DNA of 64,000 nt from Orobanche coerulescens. Its lineage: Eukaryota > Streptophyta > Magnoliopsida > Lamiales > Orobanchaceae. The position numbers and the translations under genes are program-made. Below are positions 1-11,558 of this stretch, in pieces. Where the stretch lies: contig CM065802.1 of the NCBI GenBank assembly GCA_033398695.1, positions 150,088,096-150,152,095 of the forward strand, read 5' to 3'. The first letter of the stretch is position 1. Every line of letters begins with the position of its first letter. The notes beneath the pieces are model-generated. The model was not told the origin of the DNA and did no database searches. It was given only the letters and a program-made list of their open reading frames with translations.

Positions 1-65
1 TCCCTACCATCTATGATGCATATCTAATCAGTATTAGCTAAGACACATCACGGGAATAATAATTC

Positions 66-109
<44 letters not shown>

Positions 110-350
110 GGTGGAAACACCCTTAATGGTGAAATCTAGAAAGCAATTGCATTATTAAGTAATTTCATTGTATATTTGTTATTATTTTTTGCATCAAGTT
201 GGTCGCTAATATATGCAACAAATAATGCAATAAAAAAAATACATAAATACATATAATTCTATTCATCTACAGCCGTTAGATCACTAATATCAATGGCCTA
301 CAAAAGTTTCTAGATTTCACAAGTTAGTTTGCATATGATATATTTCCTAT
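1..350. other. AT-rich flank without a recognisable gene
   Basis: I see no coding region or recognisable element here apart from the AT dinucleotide repeat at 69-106. The stretch ends at the terminus of the Harbinger element at 351. Confidence 0.6.
69..106. repeat. (AT)19 microsatellite
   Basis: Uninterrupted AT dinucleotides for 38 bases, read directly from the sequence. Confidence 0.97.
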
Positions 351-494
351 GGGTCTGTTTGCTTGGACAGAATCCACTTTATTAGAGCTGATATCTAAGC
401 TTATCAATCAGATTAAGGTGTTTGGTTGGATGGTAATGGGCCTGAGAATTATTAGTGGCCCGCTCATCATTTTTCAGGCTTGCCTAATATTAAT

Positions 495-509
495 CCCCCC
501 CCCCCCCCC
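495..509. repeat. C15 homopolymer
   Basis: Fifteen consecutive C bases inside the Harbinger leader. Homopolymers of this length are prone to length errors in sequencing. Confidence 0.95.
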
Positions 510-984
510 GGATAACTTATCTGTGCGATTAAGGTGTTTTAATTTGGACAGCAAATGACTAAAATACCCCTCATGTAACTCGTTCCAAAATTGAAAACCC
601 TAGCCATTACGCACATCTTTTTGCGCCGCTCTCTTCTCTGGTGCGAAAAAACTTCTCCTCTTCTCTGGTCCGAAAAAACACGTTCTCTTCTCTTCTCTGG
701 AGCGATGAAGGTGCACCGCTCTCTTCTCTTCCAGGTATTATTCTTGATTCACCGGTTCATTGTATTATTTGTAATCTGGTGCGAATTACCTCTGCTGAGT
801 TGTGCTTTGGGGTTCGGATTTTGGGTTTCAGATTTTTTTTAATACTGATTTTAGTGTTTCATTATACATCGAGTCACTATTCGAATTTCAAATCAAATTT
901 GGTGCAGTATCCATGGCACGTCTATGCAGAAGAAGGGCTGAGATTGTCCTTGTGTTGGAGGAAATTGTTTTCCAGATTCTATTT

Positions 985-2577
985 ATGATGGAAATGATGT
1001 ACTCACGGTATAGAGATCTAGGAGGTACTAATTTAAGGCGCTTGATTAGATATAGGATGGCTGATAACATCCCAAAACAAATTGCCCACATGAATGACCT
1101 AGTTGGCTTAAGTGACACTGATTGTTTTGATAAATTAAGGATGAATCGTGCAACCTTTAATCGATTGTGTTGTCTTCTAAGGCATTCGGGGGGTCAAGTT
1201 GATAGTAAATACGTGTTGGTACCAGAACAAGTAGCTTACTTCATGTGTGTGTTATCCCATCACTCGAAGGTAAGGTGTGTGAGATTTGATTTTAAGCGTA
1301 GTGGTCAAACAATAAGTAAGCACTTTCACAAAGTGTTGAATGCTATATTACGACTTCATGGAATCCTACTTGCTACTCCTACACCGGTTGAAGAAGACTG
1401 TACTCACCCTCAATGGAGACATTTCAAGGTATTATGGCCATTATTTGATATTCTCTGAAATGTTATATCTTCTTTAAAGTTTCTAACTCAATTTCCACTT
1501 TATTTTAGTATGTCACAATTCCTATGGTTGCTTGGGGGCATTGGATGGCACCTACATCGATGTTATAGTTTCGGAAACTGATAAACCGAGGTACCGGACC
1601 AGAAAGGGTGGCCTAGCTGTGAATGTTCTTGCAGTTTGTGATAGGAATATGCGGTTCATCTACATGCTAACTGGATGGGAAGGTTCTGCTGCCGATGCAC
1701 GTGTCCTTAGAGATGCAGTCACTAGGACAAATGGTTTTAAGGTCCCTCAAGGTAAGATAACATCTACATTAAGTGTCGCCACCTTTTATATCTAGTCGTA
1801 AACAGATGATCATCTAATAAGCGTTTTTCATATGTTTGTGTATATTAGGTAAGTTCTATCTGTGTGACAATGGTTATACAAATGGAGAAGGATTCTTGAC
1901 CCCATACAAAATGGTGAGATACCATTTGAATGAGTGGGGCAATGGACCATCAACTCCGCAGAACTACAAGGAGTACTATAACATGAACCATGCCAAGACC
2001 CGTAATGTAATAGAGCGCACTTTCGGTTTACTGAAGAAACGATGGGCTGTGTTGAGAACCCGTCCTTTTATCCCATCAAAGTGCAGAACAAGATGATACT
2101 CGTTTGTGCCCTTCTCCATAATTTCATCCGCATTACTGTGTGGAAAAAGAATTACCATACCATCTTTGAGATGCTATCAAGGACTGGAGTTGGTATGGAT
2201 TCAACCACCAACATGATTGAAGCAACTGAGGAGCAGTGGGTTGAAATGATTAAGGTACAATGTCCATTTTGGTTATTGTTATATCACATCATGCATTTGC
2301 TGTAATTTCAGTTAACTATGATTTTTGATGGATTTTCTTGTGATGTTTGTAGAAGGACCGTAATGCTAGACTTATGAAGTTCAAGTCGTGGCCCTTGTAC
2401 GACGACTGGTGTGAGATATTCGGGATCTCAAGGGCCACTGGTGAGGGTGCATCTGACTTTTTGAAGGTATCCACTCCCCCAACTAATTATAATCTGGATG
2501 TTGATGCGGATGATGTGTCTACAAGGGTGAACGAAGAGATAGAAGACGAAAGCCAGACTGCAACTGCAAATACTTAA
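985..2577 (+). pseudogene. Harbinger (HARBI1/ALP1-like) transposase joined to Myb/SANT-like C-terminus
   Basis: DDE transposase of the PIF/Harbinger superfamily, which cuts and rejoins transposon ends. Exon 1 is 985-1428 (start ATG at 985). Exon 2 carries LDGTYIDV with the first catalytic Asp at 1544-1546 and SAADARVL with the second at 1694-1696, and ends at 1751 (GTAAGA donor). Exon 3 starts at 1849 after an AG and restores PQGKFYLCDNGY in phase. NVIERTFGLLKKRW supplies the catalytic Glu at 2013-2015. A one-base deletion near 2060 shifts the frame before PSFYPIK. After LLHNFIR the protein continues as KKNYHTIFEML...SWPLYDDWCEIFG, which is the C-terminal half of the Myb/SANT-like protein normally encoded by a separate ORF; a 98-bp intron (2255-2352) interrupts it. 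The AG at 1508 does not restore frame into CLGALDGTY, so the intron-1 acceptor also looks lost. Certainly inactive. Confidence 0.85.
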
Positions 2578-2645
2578 GGTGAAAGCAGCGAGATGGGTGC
2601 CAGAAAAAGGAGGAGACGTACTACTCCCGATCCTTTCATTTATGT

Positions 2646-4862
2646 GATGCGAATTTTGGGTCAAGAAAGTGGCATCCCTTGGACATGTTTTTACAGCCCA
2701 AGGAATTGAAGTCGATCCGTCTAAGATAGAGGCTATCAATGATTGGAAAACACCAAATAATGCGAATGAAGTTCGTAGTTTCGTGGGATTAGCAGGATAT
2801 TATTGGAGGTTTATTGAAGGATTTTCTAAGATACCCGCACCAATTACTCGACTAACGAGGAAAGGAGAACAGTTCCTGTGGAATGAGAAGTGCGGAGAAA
2901 GTTTTCAAGAACTTAAGTGGAGATTAACCTCAGCTTCAGTTTTGACGATTACAGATCCGTCTAAAGAACTCGTGATCTATATTGACACATCCAAGCAAGG
3001 ATTTGGATATGTTCTAATGCAGCAAGGTATCATCGCATATGCGTCAAGGCAATTAAAGCCGCATGAGTTGAATTATCCAACGCATGATTTAGAACTAGCT
3101 GCGGTAGTTCACGCCTTGAACATATGGCGACATTACCTCTACGGAGGAAAATGTGAGATCTATACCGACCACAAAAGCTTAAAGTATCTATTCACTCAAA
3201 AGGAACTGCATATGAGACAAAGAAGATGGTTGGAGTTATTGAAGGACTATGATTGTATAATTCACTATCATCCAGGGAAGGTGAACGTGGTCGCAGATCC
3301 TTTAAGTCGCAAGGTCAGAGGAGAATTAAATTGTATACTGACTAAGGAAGATAAATTAGTCAGTGAATTTTCAAATATGAATCTAGAGGTGGTTACACCG
3401 TTAAAGCCGGTGGAAGCAATCTTAATGACGTTGTCAGTTCAACCGACCTTGAAAGAGAAGATCCAGGAGGGTCAGGGTCAAGATAATTTCTTGGCTAAAA
3501 TAAAAGAACGTATTTTAGCTGGAGAGGATAAGGATTTATTATATCAGAAGATGGTACAATATACTACAAAGAAAGAATTTGCGTGCCCGACAATATGGAT
3601 TTAAAGAAAGTAATTTTCGAGGAGGCACATAACACACCGTACACTGCTCATCCTGGTATTACAAAGATGTACCAAGATTTGAAAAGCAAATTTTGGTGGG
3701 AAGGTTTGAAAAGAGACATGGCTGAATTCGTCAGGATATGTATTGTTTGTCAACAGGTGAAAGCCGAACATCAACGCCCATTTGGTTTGATAAAATCACT
3801 CCACATCCCAGAGTGAAAATGGGAACACATCACTATGGACTTTGTGGTAAGCTTACCGCGATCGGAAATAGGAAATCAGGTAATTTGGGTTGTGGTTGAT
3901 CGCCTCACTAAGTCGGCTCATTTCATGCCAATGAAGATGAACTTCAGAATGTATCAATATGCACAGATGGATATTAAAGAGATTGTAAGGCTGCATGGAG
4001 TACCAGTGCTATCGTCTCGGATAGAGATACTCACTTCACGTCACGTTTTTGGAAAATCTTGCAGGAAGCCTTGGGAACTAAATTAAATTTTAATATAGCC
4101 TATCACCCACAAACGGATGGCCAATCAGAAAGAACAATACAAATACTTGAAGACATATTGAGAGCTTGTGTGCTAGACATGGGTAATTGTTGGGAACAGT
4201 TACTACCCTTGGTAGAATTTGCATACGATAACAGTTTTCAAGCAACGATCGGAAAGGCCCCGTACAAGGCACTTTATGGGAGAAAGTGCAGATCGCCGGT
4301 TTATTGGGATGAAGTAGGTGAAGGGAAAATTTTGGGTCCCGAGATGATCGAGAAGACCATGGACGTAGTAGAGAAGATCTGCGGAAGGATTAAGATAGCT
4401 CAAGATCGCCAAAAGTCTTATGCCGATAAGCGAATCAAGGACCTTGAGTTTGATGTTGGAGAAAAGGTCTTCCTAAAGGTAGCCCCGACTAAAGGAGTTA
4501 TTCGATTTGGATCGAGGAACAAGTTAAGACCAAGATATGTCGGATCATTTGAGATCCTACCGAATTGGAGATTTGGCATACCGTTTAGCATGACCACTGA
4601 AATTTTCAGCAGTACACAATATTTTTCACGTCTCGCAGTTGACAAAATACATTCACGATCCTAGTCACGTGATCAACTATTCGACGGTGGAAGTGAACAA
4701 GGATCTCACCTATGTCGAGCGACCAGTCGATTGAAAGATTATTCCACTTAGAAATAAAGAGAGAATGCTCGTCAAGGTTTAATGGCGACATCACACCAAG
4801 GATGAAGCTACTTGGGAGCGTGAAGAGGAACTTCGAGCTCGCTACCTCAATTTCCTTATACA
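2646..4862 (+). pseudogene. Gyp-A: Ty3/gypsy chromovirus pol, 3' half (RT end, RNase H, integrase, chromodomain)
   Basis: The piece opens at CEFWVKK, directly after the RT catalytic core, and runs through the connection domain ([19 protein letters not shown]), RNase H ([10 protein letters not shown]...[11 protein letters not shown]...DPLSRK), an H-H-C-C zinc-binding integrase head (3640-3770), the integrase core (MDFVVSLPRS) and SERTIQ...[13 protein letters not shown]. The C-terminus keeps the chromodomain-like stretch EATWEREEELRARY at about 4800-4845. Breaks: a frame change near 3590, a stop before 3835, a frameshift near 4010 that hides the second core Asp, and another near 4560. RNase H and integrase of this type copy and insert the element DNA. 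The missing RT core matches the piece at 10345-11558. Confidence 0.88.
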
Positions 4863-4912
4863 CGGTAAGTACACTATTTTCGAGGACTAAATTTTTTCCA
4901 ACAGGGGTAGGA

Positions 4913-5165
4913 TGTAATACCTGCTAAATTTAGAAAATTATTTCTTAATTTATTAATTATTTTTATAGTAAATATTGAATAATAATTCAATTTAAATTAT
5001 CAGTTGGGCTTATGATTATTTATTAAGCCTAATTTTATATAAATAATTTGTAATTTTAATATAAATTTATTTTAAAATTTATTACCTAAATTAATTTCAC
5101 CAGTAATAAATATGTTGTAAATATTTTATGTAAAATAAATAAATTTTAAAATAACTAAAAAAATT
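4913..5165 (+). mobile_element. Gyp-A 3' LTR, start only
   Basis: After a purine tract (about 4901-4912) the sequence reads TGTAATACC, the start shared by all the chromovirus LTRs in this window. It is AT-rich and is lost within a few hundred bases against copia LTR sequence; the right edge is approximate. Confidence 0.6.
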
Positions 5166-5199
5166 TATGCATATCATTTATTTTTTAATATATAATCAA

Positions 5200-5863
5200 A
5201 TGATTTTAAGTTTAAATGGTTTCTCGATCTTAAGTAGACTGATTGAATCAAATGACTCTTCATTTGAGCATGACCATGCATTTCCTTCAGTCCTACTTAT
5301 CGAGGGCCCCAGCAGATATCTCTCTCACGAAAGAGAGGGACAAATACACATCCTGATTATTCATTGCCCTCTACATGACTCCCACTAATCCCGATCGCTA
5401 ACCTTTATGATCACCATGTTTCAGATGACGTTGGATTACGTCAAGGCATAGCAGTTATCATGTTGGACTCTATGATAATATCAGGTTCAAGGATTTATGA
5501 CATACTGTTATATTGAGATTCACTTATGATCTTTCCATGCAGTGATCTCAATGCGGATCTGTACAGTATTAGTTCTCCAACCAATACCCATAAGATTGAT
5601 CCGTACCATGCGCATAATCATCCGATAATTATCAATCAAACTTATACTAGTATATTAATCACTTGAGTCTCTACTCAACGCGATTGTACCAGGGACATTT
5701 GAATAATCTTATTATTCGTGAATAACTATATCCGATTATTATAATATTAAAACATGCACACATTATAATAATCAACGAGAAATAAATGATATCAAATAAC
5801 TTTATTTAAATATGACAATTACAATCTAGGCACATTGAATGTCCTAGGGCACTATTCCCAACA
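5200..5863 (-). mobile_element. 3' LTR of minus-strand Ty1/copia (Copia-1)
   Basis: Read on the minus strand, a polypurine tract (TAAGTGGGAGAT, 5864-5875) is followed by TGTTGGGAATAGTGCCC, a typical copia LTR start with the TG at 5863. The far end of the LTR is not certain; it merges with AT-rich sequence near 5200. Confidence 0.6.
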
Positions 5864-5883
5864 ATCTCCCACTTACACTAGGA

Positions 5884-8800
5884 CTATTCATTCATGACTT
5901 TTAGTCCTATCGCTCTAGCATGGTCAACATGCTTTTCTTGTGAGAGAGGCTTGGTAAGTGGATCTGCAACATTCTCTTCCGTTGCTACTTTGCATATTGC
6001 AATATCTCCTCGTCTGACGATCTCTCTAACTAGGTGATATTTTCTGAGTATATGTTTGGAATTATGATCAGCCCATGACTCTTTAGCTCGCGCAATAGCA
6101 CCATTATTGTCGCAGTGAAGACTTATAGGACCTAAAAGGTTCCACATATTCTCCTTGGCTGCATACGATGCTGCCAGGTACTCAATCTTAAGTTATAGAA
6201 TCTATGAGCGTGTTTACTTGGAACATTTCCAACTCACAGCATCTTCATTTTAAACAAAATAAAAAACCATCTGCGATCTTAAATCGTCTCCATCGGTTTT
6301 GAAACTTGCATCGGCGTAACTATTTACAACCAGATCGTTTCCCACACCTCCATATATTTGGAACGCATCTTTAGTTCTTCTTAAGTACTTTGGGATGGTT
6401 TTCACTGCTATCCAGTGACTCTCACCTGGATTTGATTGGTATCGACTTGTCATGCTAAGGGCAAACTATACATCTGGTCAAGTACTAGGTACTTTGACTC
6501 AAACCAATCATTCTCTTTGATCTATCTCAATAGATTTTATCCCAAGAATGTAAGCAGCTTCTCCTAAGTCTTTCATCGAGAAATAACTTCCCAACCAAGT
6601 CTTGACTGTCTACAAGGTGGGAATGTCATTTCCAATGAGTAATATGTCATCTATATATGAGACTAAGAAAACAACTATTCTCCTACTAACCTTCTTGTAC
6701 ACACATGGTTCATCTTCGTTTTGAATGAACCCAAACTCTTGGACAGTTTCATCAATATGAAGATTCCAGCTCCGAGAAGCATGCTTCAACCTATAAATGG
6801 ATCTTTAAAGCTTGCAATCCTTTTTAGAATTTTCTGGTTGAACAAAACCTTTAGGTTGTGTCATGTACATATCCTCAAGCAAGTATCCATTAAGGAACGC
6901 TGTTTTGACATCCATTTGTCATATTTCATAATCATAGTTTGCGGCAATGGCAAATAAAATTCTAATTGATTTAAGCATGACTTCTGGCGAAAAAGTCTCA
7001 TCATAGTCAACACCATGAATCTGTCTATATCATTTTGTCACTAGTCTAGCTTTATAGGCTTGCAGATTATCATCCACGTCTCTCTTGTTTTTATAGACCC
7101 ATTTGCACCTAATGGTTTTAACACCCTCAGGTGGATCTATCAAGTTCTAAACTTGATTGTCATACATGGACTACATCTCTGACTTCATGGCTTCTAGCCA
7201 TTCCTCGGACTCTGGCCCTGAAGCAGCTTCTGTATAGCTACTAGATCATCTATGAGTGATGCGTCATCATCCTCTATTACGAGATAACCATATCTCTCAG
7301 GTTCATGTCGCATCCTATCAGATCTGCGAGGGACTTGTGTACTTTGAATGGGCTCTTTAACTGATCGTTGGGCCTGTTCGATTTCCATCGGTGAAGTGAT
7401 GCCTTCTTGTGGTTCTCGAGTTTCCTTGAGAATTACTCTTCTCCCACTATCTCTTTTGGAAATAAATTCCCTTTCTAAGAATACAGCATTTCGAGCAACA
7501 AACATTTTGTTCTTTACAGGCTTATAAAAATAATATCCTTTAGTTTCCTTAGGATACCCCACAAATAAACATCTTTCAGATCTGGCTGCCAGTTTGTCAA
7601 ACACTTGGCGCCTTACTAATGCTTGGTAACCCCAGATCTTTAGAAAAGACAGTTTGGTCTCTTACGAGTCCATTTCTCAAATGGTGTCTTTTCAACTGCT
7701 TTAGATGGAACACAGTTAAGGGTGAATGTTGTTGTTTCTAAGGTGTGGACCCAAAATGATAATGGAAGATCTGTTCGACTCATCATAGATCGAACCCCAT
7801 CTAATAAAGTTCGATTCCTCCTCTCGGACACTCCATTATGCTGAGGTGTTCCGGGAGGAGTAAGTTGTGAAACAATTCCACAACTCCTAAGATGTAAATT
7901 CTTGGCTCAAGTATTCGTCACCTCGACCCGATCGAAGGGATTTATTTGTCTTGCCAAGTTGATTCTGTACTTCATTCTGGAATATTTTGAACATTTCAAA
8001 AGATTCATGTTTATATTTCAGAAGATAAACATATCCATATCGGCTATAATCATCGGTAAATGTAATGAAGTATTGGTATCCGCCTCTGGCATAAGTGCTA
8101 AAGGATTCTTTGTCATCTTGCCTAATAAACAAGATTCACATGTCCCATATGATTCATAGTCAAAGAGTTTAAAAGTCCATCATTATAGAGCTTAGAAATG
8201 CGTTTCTCGTTTATGTGACCAAGTCGACAATTGCCATAAGTAAGTCGGATTAGGATCATCGAGCTTAGGTTTCTTGGATGCAATGTTATAGACTTCCAAA
8301 GTTTCGGACTCATCTAGATCAATATTGTAAAGGCCAGTATATAACTTTTCAATACCATAAAGCAAGTCATCAAAGAAAATACGAATAATCTTATTCTTAA
8401 TAAGAAAACTGTAACCTTCACAATCTAATGTAGAAACTGAAATAATATTCCTATTCATAGCAAGAACATAATAGCAATTGTTCAAAACTAACAAAAGACC
8501 ATTGGGTAAAACTAAATCATACGTTCCTACGGCTAGTGCAGCAACTCTTGCTCCATTGCCGACTCTTAGATCTACTTCCCCTTTATTAAGCTCTCTACTG
8601 CTTCTCAACCCCTGCACATTTGTACAAGTGTGAGATCCACATCCAGTATCCAATACCCATGAGTTAGAAGTAGATAAGTTAACTTCTATAACAAGTATAC
8701 CTGTGGTAGTCTCACTACACTTGGTACGCTTTAGCTCTTCCAAGTAAACCTTGCAATTTCTTTTCCAGTGTCCTGGTTTATTGCAATGATGGCAATTTTC

Positions 8801-9515
8801 AACTTTCGGAGCTTTAGCCATAAAAACTGGCTTAATAGAGTCTTCAGATTTGGCAACTTTTGCCTTACCCTTGACCTTGCCTTTGTTCTTAAAGGACTTC
8901 CCTTTGCTGACCATGAGCACGTGGCTTGGTTTCTTCTTAATATTCTGCTCAGCCGTTTTAAGCATACCATGAAGCTCAGCAATGGACTTTTCCATCTCAT
9001 TCATATTGTAGTTTATAATGAACTGACCGAAACTATCGGGAAATGAGTTTAGGATCACATCCGTGGAGCGCTCCTTAGAAAGTGGAAAACCAAGCCTTTA
9101 AGAGGATCAATATATCCTTTCATCTTGAGTACATGAGTGCTGACAGATGTCCCCTCTACCATCTTGCAAGCATATAAGGATTGAAAGGTCTCATACCTCT
9201 CTTACCTAGCATGCTTCGAGAAAGTTTCCTTGAGGTGAGCATTTAGCTCATAAGCTTCCATTTCCTCCAGATTCTTCTGAAGTTCTGGACAAATGGTAGT
9301 CAACATAAGACAACTAACATCAATGGAATCATCACAATGTTTCTTCCATTTGTCTTTTGTTGCTTTCTTTGCATTGTCAGCTGGCTCATCATGAATTTCT
9401 TCCTCAAGAACATACAACTTTCTATCTTGCTTGAGAACTATTCTTAAGCTCCAGATCCAATCCAGATAATTGTTGCCATTTTCTTTGAGCTTGTCCTTCT
9501 CAAGAACTGATCGCA
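5884..9515 (-). pseudogene. Copia-1: Ty1/copia gag-pol, minus strand, broken
   Basis: Read right to left: gag (YVLEEEIHDEPADN at 9380-9417), CCHC zinc knuckle CHHCNKPGHWKRNC (about 8755-8800), aspartic protease DTGCGSHTCTN (about 8620-8655), integrase (LGHINEKRISKLY, then FITFTDDYSRYGYVY, then SERRNRTLLDGVRSMMSR), a reverse transcriptase with YIDD near 6648-6660, and RNase H (LHCDNNGAIARAKE...VADPLTKPLSQ) ending at 5884. This order, integrase before RT, defines Ty1/copia. Frameshifts and stops separate almost every domain, so it is dead. The gag N-terminus is cut at 9515 by a GC-rich element, and no 5' LTR remains. Confidence 0.9.
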
Positions 9516-10340
9516 GTTAGACGTACCTGGGCTTTCGAGCCCGCCGGTTTTGGCCCGGAACCGACCCAAAGTCAACGGTTTTAGCCCTAGCCCGTCGGTC
9601 AATGGGCCTGAACTGGACTGGGACCGAAAAGCCCGGGCTGGGCTAGGATCGGGGGAATTCAAACCTAGGACCGACGGTTCAGGCCCGTCGGTCCTTGGAG
9701 GCCCGTCGGTTCGCATCAGCCCGGCGGGCTGGGCCGGGACCGACGAGCCTAAAGGGAAAAACAAAAAAAAATAGCAGCAGTCACTGGACTGCTGCCATGC
9801 CAACAACTATATTAGAAAAGAGCCGTTGGCAGCCTTCTTCCAACCCCCAAACCTTCCCAATAATCCCCTATTTCCCCTACCATCCCCGCTATAAATACTA
9901 CATCTTCCTAACTCAAAATTCACCAATAATCACACTCTAATTCTCTCTCAAATTTCAATCTCTACTCTCTCTACACTCTCTACTCTCTCCATGTCTACCT
10001 CAAAGAACAACAACAACAAGGGCAAGGTGAAGGCCATTGAACTAGGTCAACGAAGTGGAGGAGGAAATGTTCAAACTCAAAGGCCTAGAAGGGCCGATTT
10101 GGCGGAGGAAATTCCTAGACAAGTCGCCGAACGAATTCAAGCCGAAAAAGATGCCCGATTTGAAGAGATGGTTCGTACAATGGAGAGCACGGGATACGAA
10201 TTTCGTGGCTCAACAAATGATGATGAAGAGGACGAAGAGCACGTAGAAGACGAACAAAACTAACCTCCTCATCCGCCAACTAGTAAGCCTAAGCCTCTCA
10301 AGTCCGAAATCTTCGTTAAACATTTTAAAAGAGAATTGGC
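9516..10340 (+). mobile_element. Probable hAT transposon 5' end
   Basis: The copia gag is interrupted at about 9515 by TAGACGTACCTGGGC followed by 230 bases dense in GGCCCG, GCCCGTCGGT and their complements, a composition I associate with subterminal repeats of plant hAT elements. A TATA-like TATAAATA lies at 9891-9898 and a short ORF starts at 9991. The other terminus is missing: at about 10345 the sequence becomes gypsy protease. The hAT call is an inference from composition and position. Confidence 0.45.
9991..10263 (+). CDS. N-terminal fragment of an unrecognised, possibly hAT transposase, protein
   Basis: 90 codons, Met at 9991 (MSTSKNNNNKGKVKAIELGQ). The protein is highly charged, with a Lys/Asn-rich start, an Arg/Glu-rich middle and an acidic tail (DDEEDEEHVEDEQ). 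Beyond the stop at 10261-10263 the same frame continues as PKPLKSEIFVKHFKRE before the sequence changes family near 10340. Its place at the 5' end of the putative hAT element suggests the disordered leader of that transposase, upstream of a BED finger that is not present. I do not recognise a domain. A CT-rich leader and a TATA box 100 bases upstream fit a plant 5' UTR. Confidence 0.4.
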   Translation: MSTSKNNNNKGKVKAIELGQRSGGGNVQTQRPRRADLAEEIPRQVAERIQAEKDARFEEMVRTMESTGYEFRGSTNDDEEDEEHVEDEQN

Positions 10341-10344
10341 GGTT

Positions 10345-11558
10345 TCGGGGGGAAGGCTTGTATGTATAGTATGTCTGAGATTGACAAGGAGAATCCCGGG
10401 ACGATGTTAGGTATGTTATCTGTCGCTGGAATTCCTGCTTTGGTGTTATTTGATACTGGCGCATCCCATTCATTTATCTCTAAGAAGTTGTTTAGCATGA
10501 CTGGATTTAGAAGTAGAAAATCTTTAGAAAGCCTTGAAGTTAGTATACCAGTAGGAGAAATAATTTCTGTTGACGATATAGCTAATAGTATAACCGTAGA
10601 GATAAATGAACATTTATATCTAGCCGATCTATACATATTAGAGATGAATTACTTTGACATAGTCTTGGACATGGATTGGTTGGATAAGTATGATGCCGTT
10701 TTGCAATGTGTGAGGAGGAACGTGGTCTTGCATCCAGTAGCCAGAGTAGAGGACGTTTTTCACGGGGTTAAGCGTAGCAAAGCCCCTCCAGTGATATCAG
10801 CCATGAAAGCAATGAATATATTACGTAAGACAATCTTCAAGCATATCTAGTGAATATTATGGGGGAGTCGAAGTTGAAGTAACGATCGAAGATGTCCATA
10901 TAGTTAAGGATTATTCAGACATTTTTTCGGAGAACTTGTCGGGTGTTCCACCGGATAGACAAGTGGAGTTTACAATTGACTTGGTGCCTGGAGCAACCCT
11001 TATATCAAATACCGATGGCGCCAAAAGAACTAAAAGAACTAAAGGTGCAGATTCAGGAGTTACTCGATATGGGATATATTCGACCAAGTGTCTCACCTTG
11101 GGGAGCACCGGTGTTATTCGTGAAGAAAAAGATGGAAGCATGAGAATGTGTATCGATTATCATGAGTTGAATCGTCTCACGATAAAGAACAAGTATCTAC
11201 TTCCTCAAATCGAAGATTTATTTGACCAGCTTAGAGGTTCAGGAGTGTTCTCAAAGATATATTTGAGGTCAGGATGCCATAAACTAACGATCAAGGATGA
11301 GGACATTCTGAAGACTGCATTCCGAACAAGATATGGCCACTACGAGTTCGTAGTAATGCCATTTGGGTTAAGTAATGTCCCAGCAGTCTTTATAGATTTG
11401 ATAAATAGGGTTTTTCAACCCTATCTGGACCAACTTATCATCATGTTTATAGATGACATGCTAATTTATTCGAAGGATGAAGTAGAACATGAGAAACATC
11501 TACAGACAGTTTTGGATATACTTCGCAAGGAGAAATTGTATGCGAAGTTTAGCAAGTG
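10345..11558 (+). pseudogene. Gyp-A-like Ty3/gypsy pol, 5' half (protease and RT core)
   Basis: The aspartic protease active site DTGASHSFIS lies in the first ORF (10362-10850). After a stop and frame change the RT follows: [17 protein letters not shown], then [19 protein letters not shown], then MPFGLSN and FIDDMLIYS with the catalytic Asp pair at 11452-11457. The reading frame is broken near 11010-11130, where the [10 protein letters not shown] motif is out of frame. It stops at YAKFSK followed by TGA and unrelated sequence. The next residues of the family, CEFW, are exactly where the piece at 2646 begins. Gag is absent. Confidence 0.88.

Larger units (their letters stand above)
351..2640 (+). 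mobile_element. PIF/Harbinger DNA transposon, 3' end missing
   Basis: The left end begins GGGTCTGTTTG, a start typical of plant Tourist/Harbinger terminal repeats, preceded by the A/T-rich trinucleotide TAT. An AT-rich non-coding leader with a C15 run follows, then the spliced transposase gene from 985. No matching inverted terminus is visible on the right: the sequence changes to Ty3/gypsy pol at about 2645, so the element is 3'-truncated. The leader at 600-720 holds imperfect repeats of TTCTCTGGTGCGAAAAAAC type. Confidence 0.75.

Noticed and set aside
349..988. Short ORFs upstream of the Harbinger transposase
   Set aside because: They cross the C15 run and CT-rich leader, and no domain is visible.
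9444..9806. Pro/Gly-rich minus-strand ORF
   Set aside because: Shadow of the GC-rich subterminal region and copia gag; no start context or domain.
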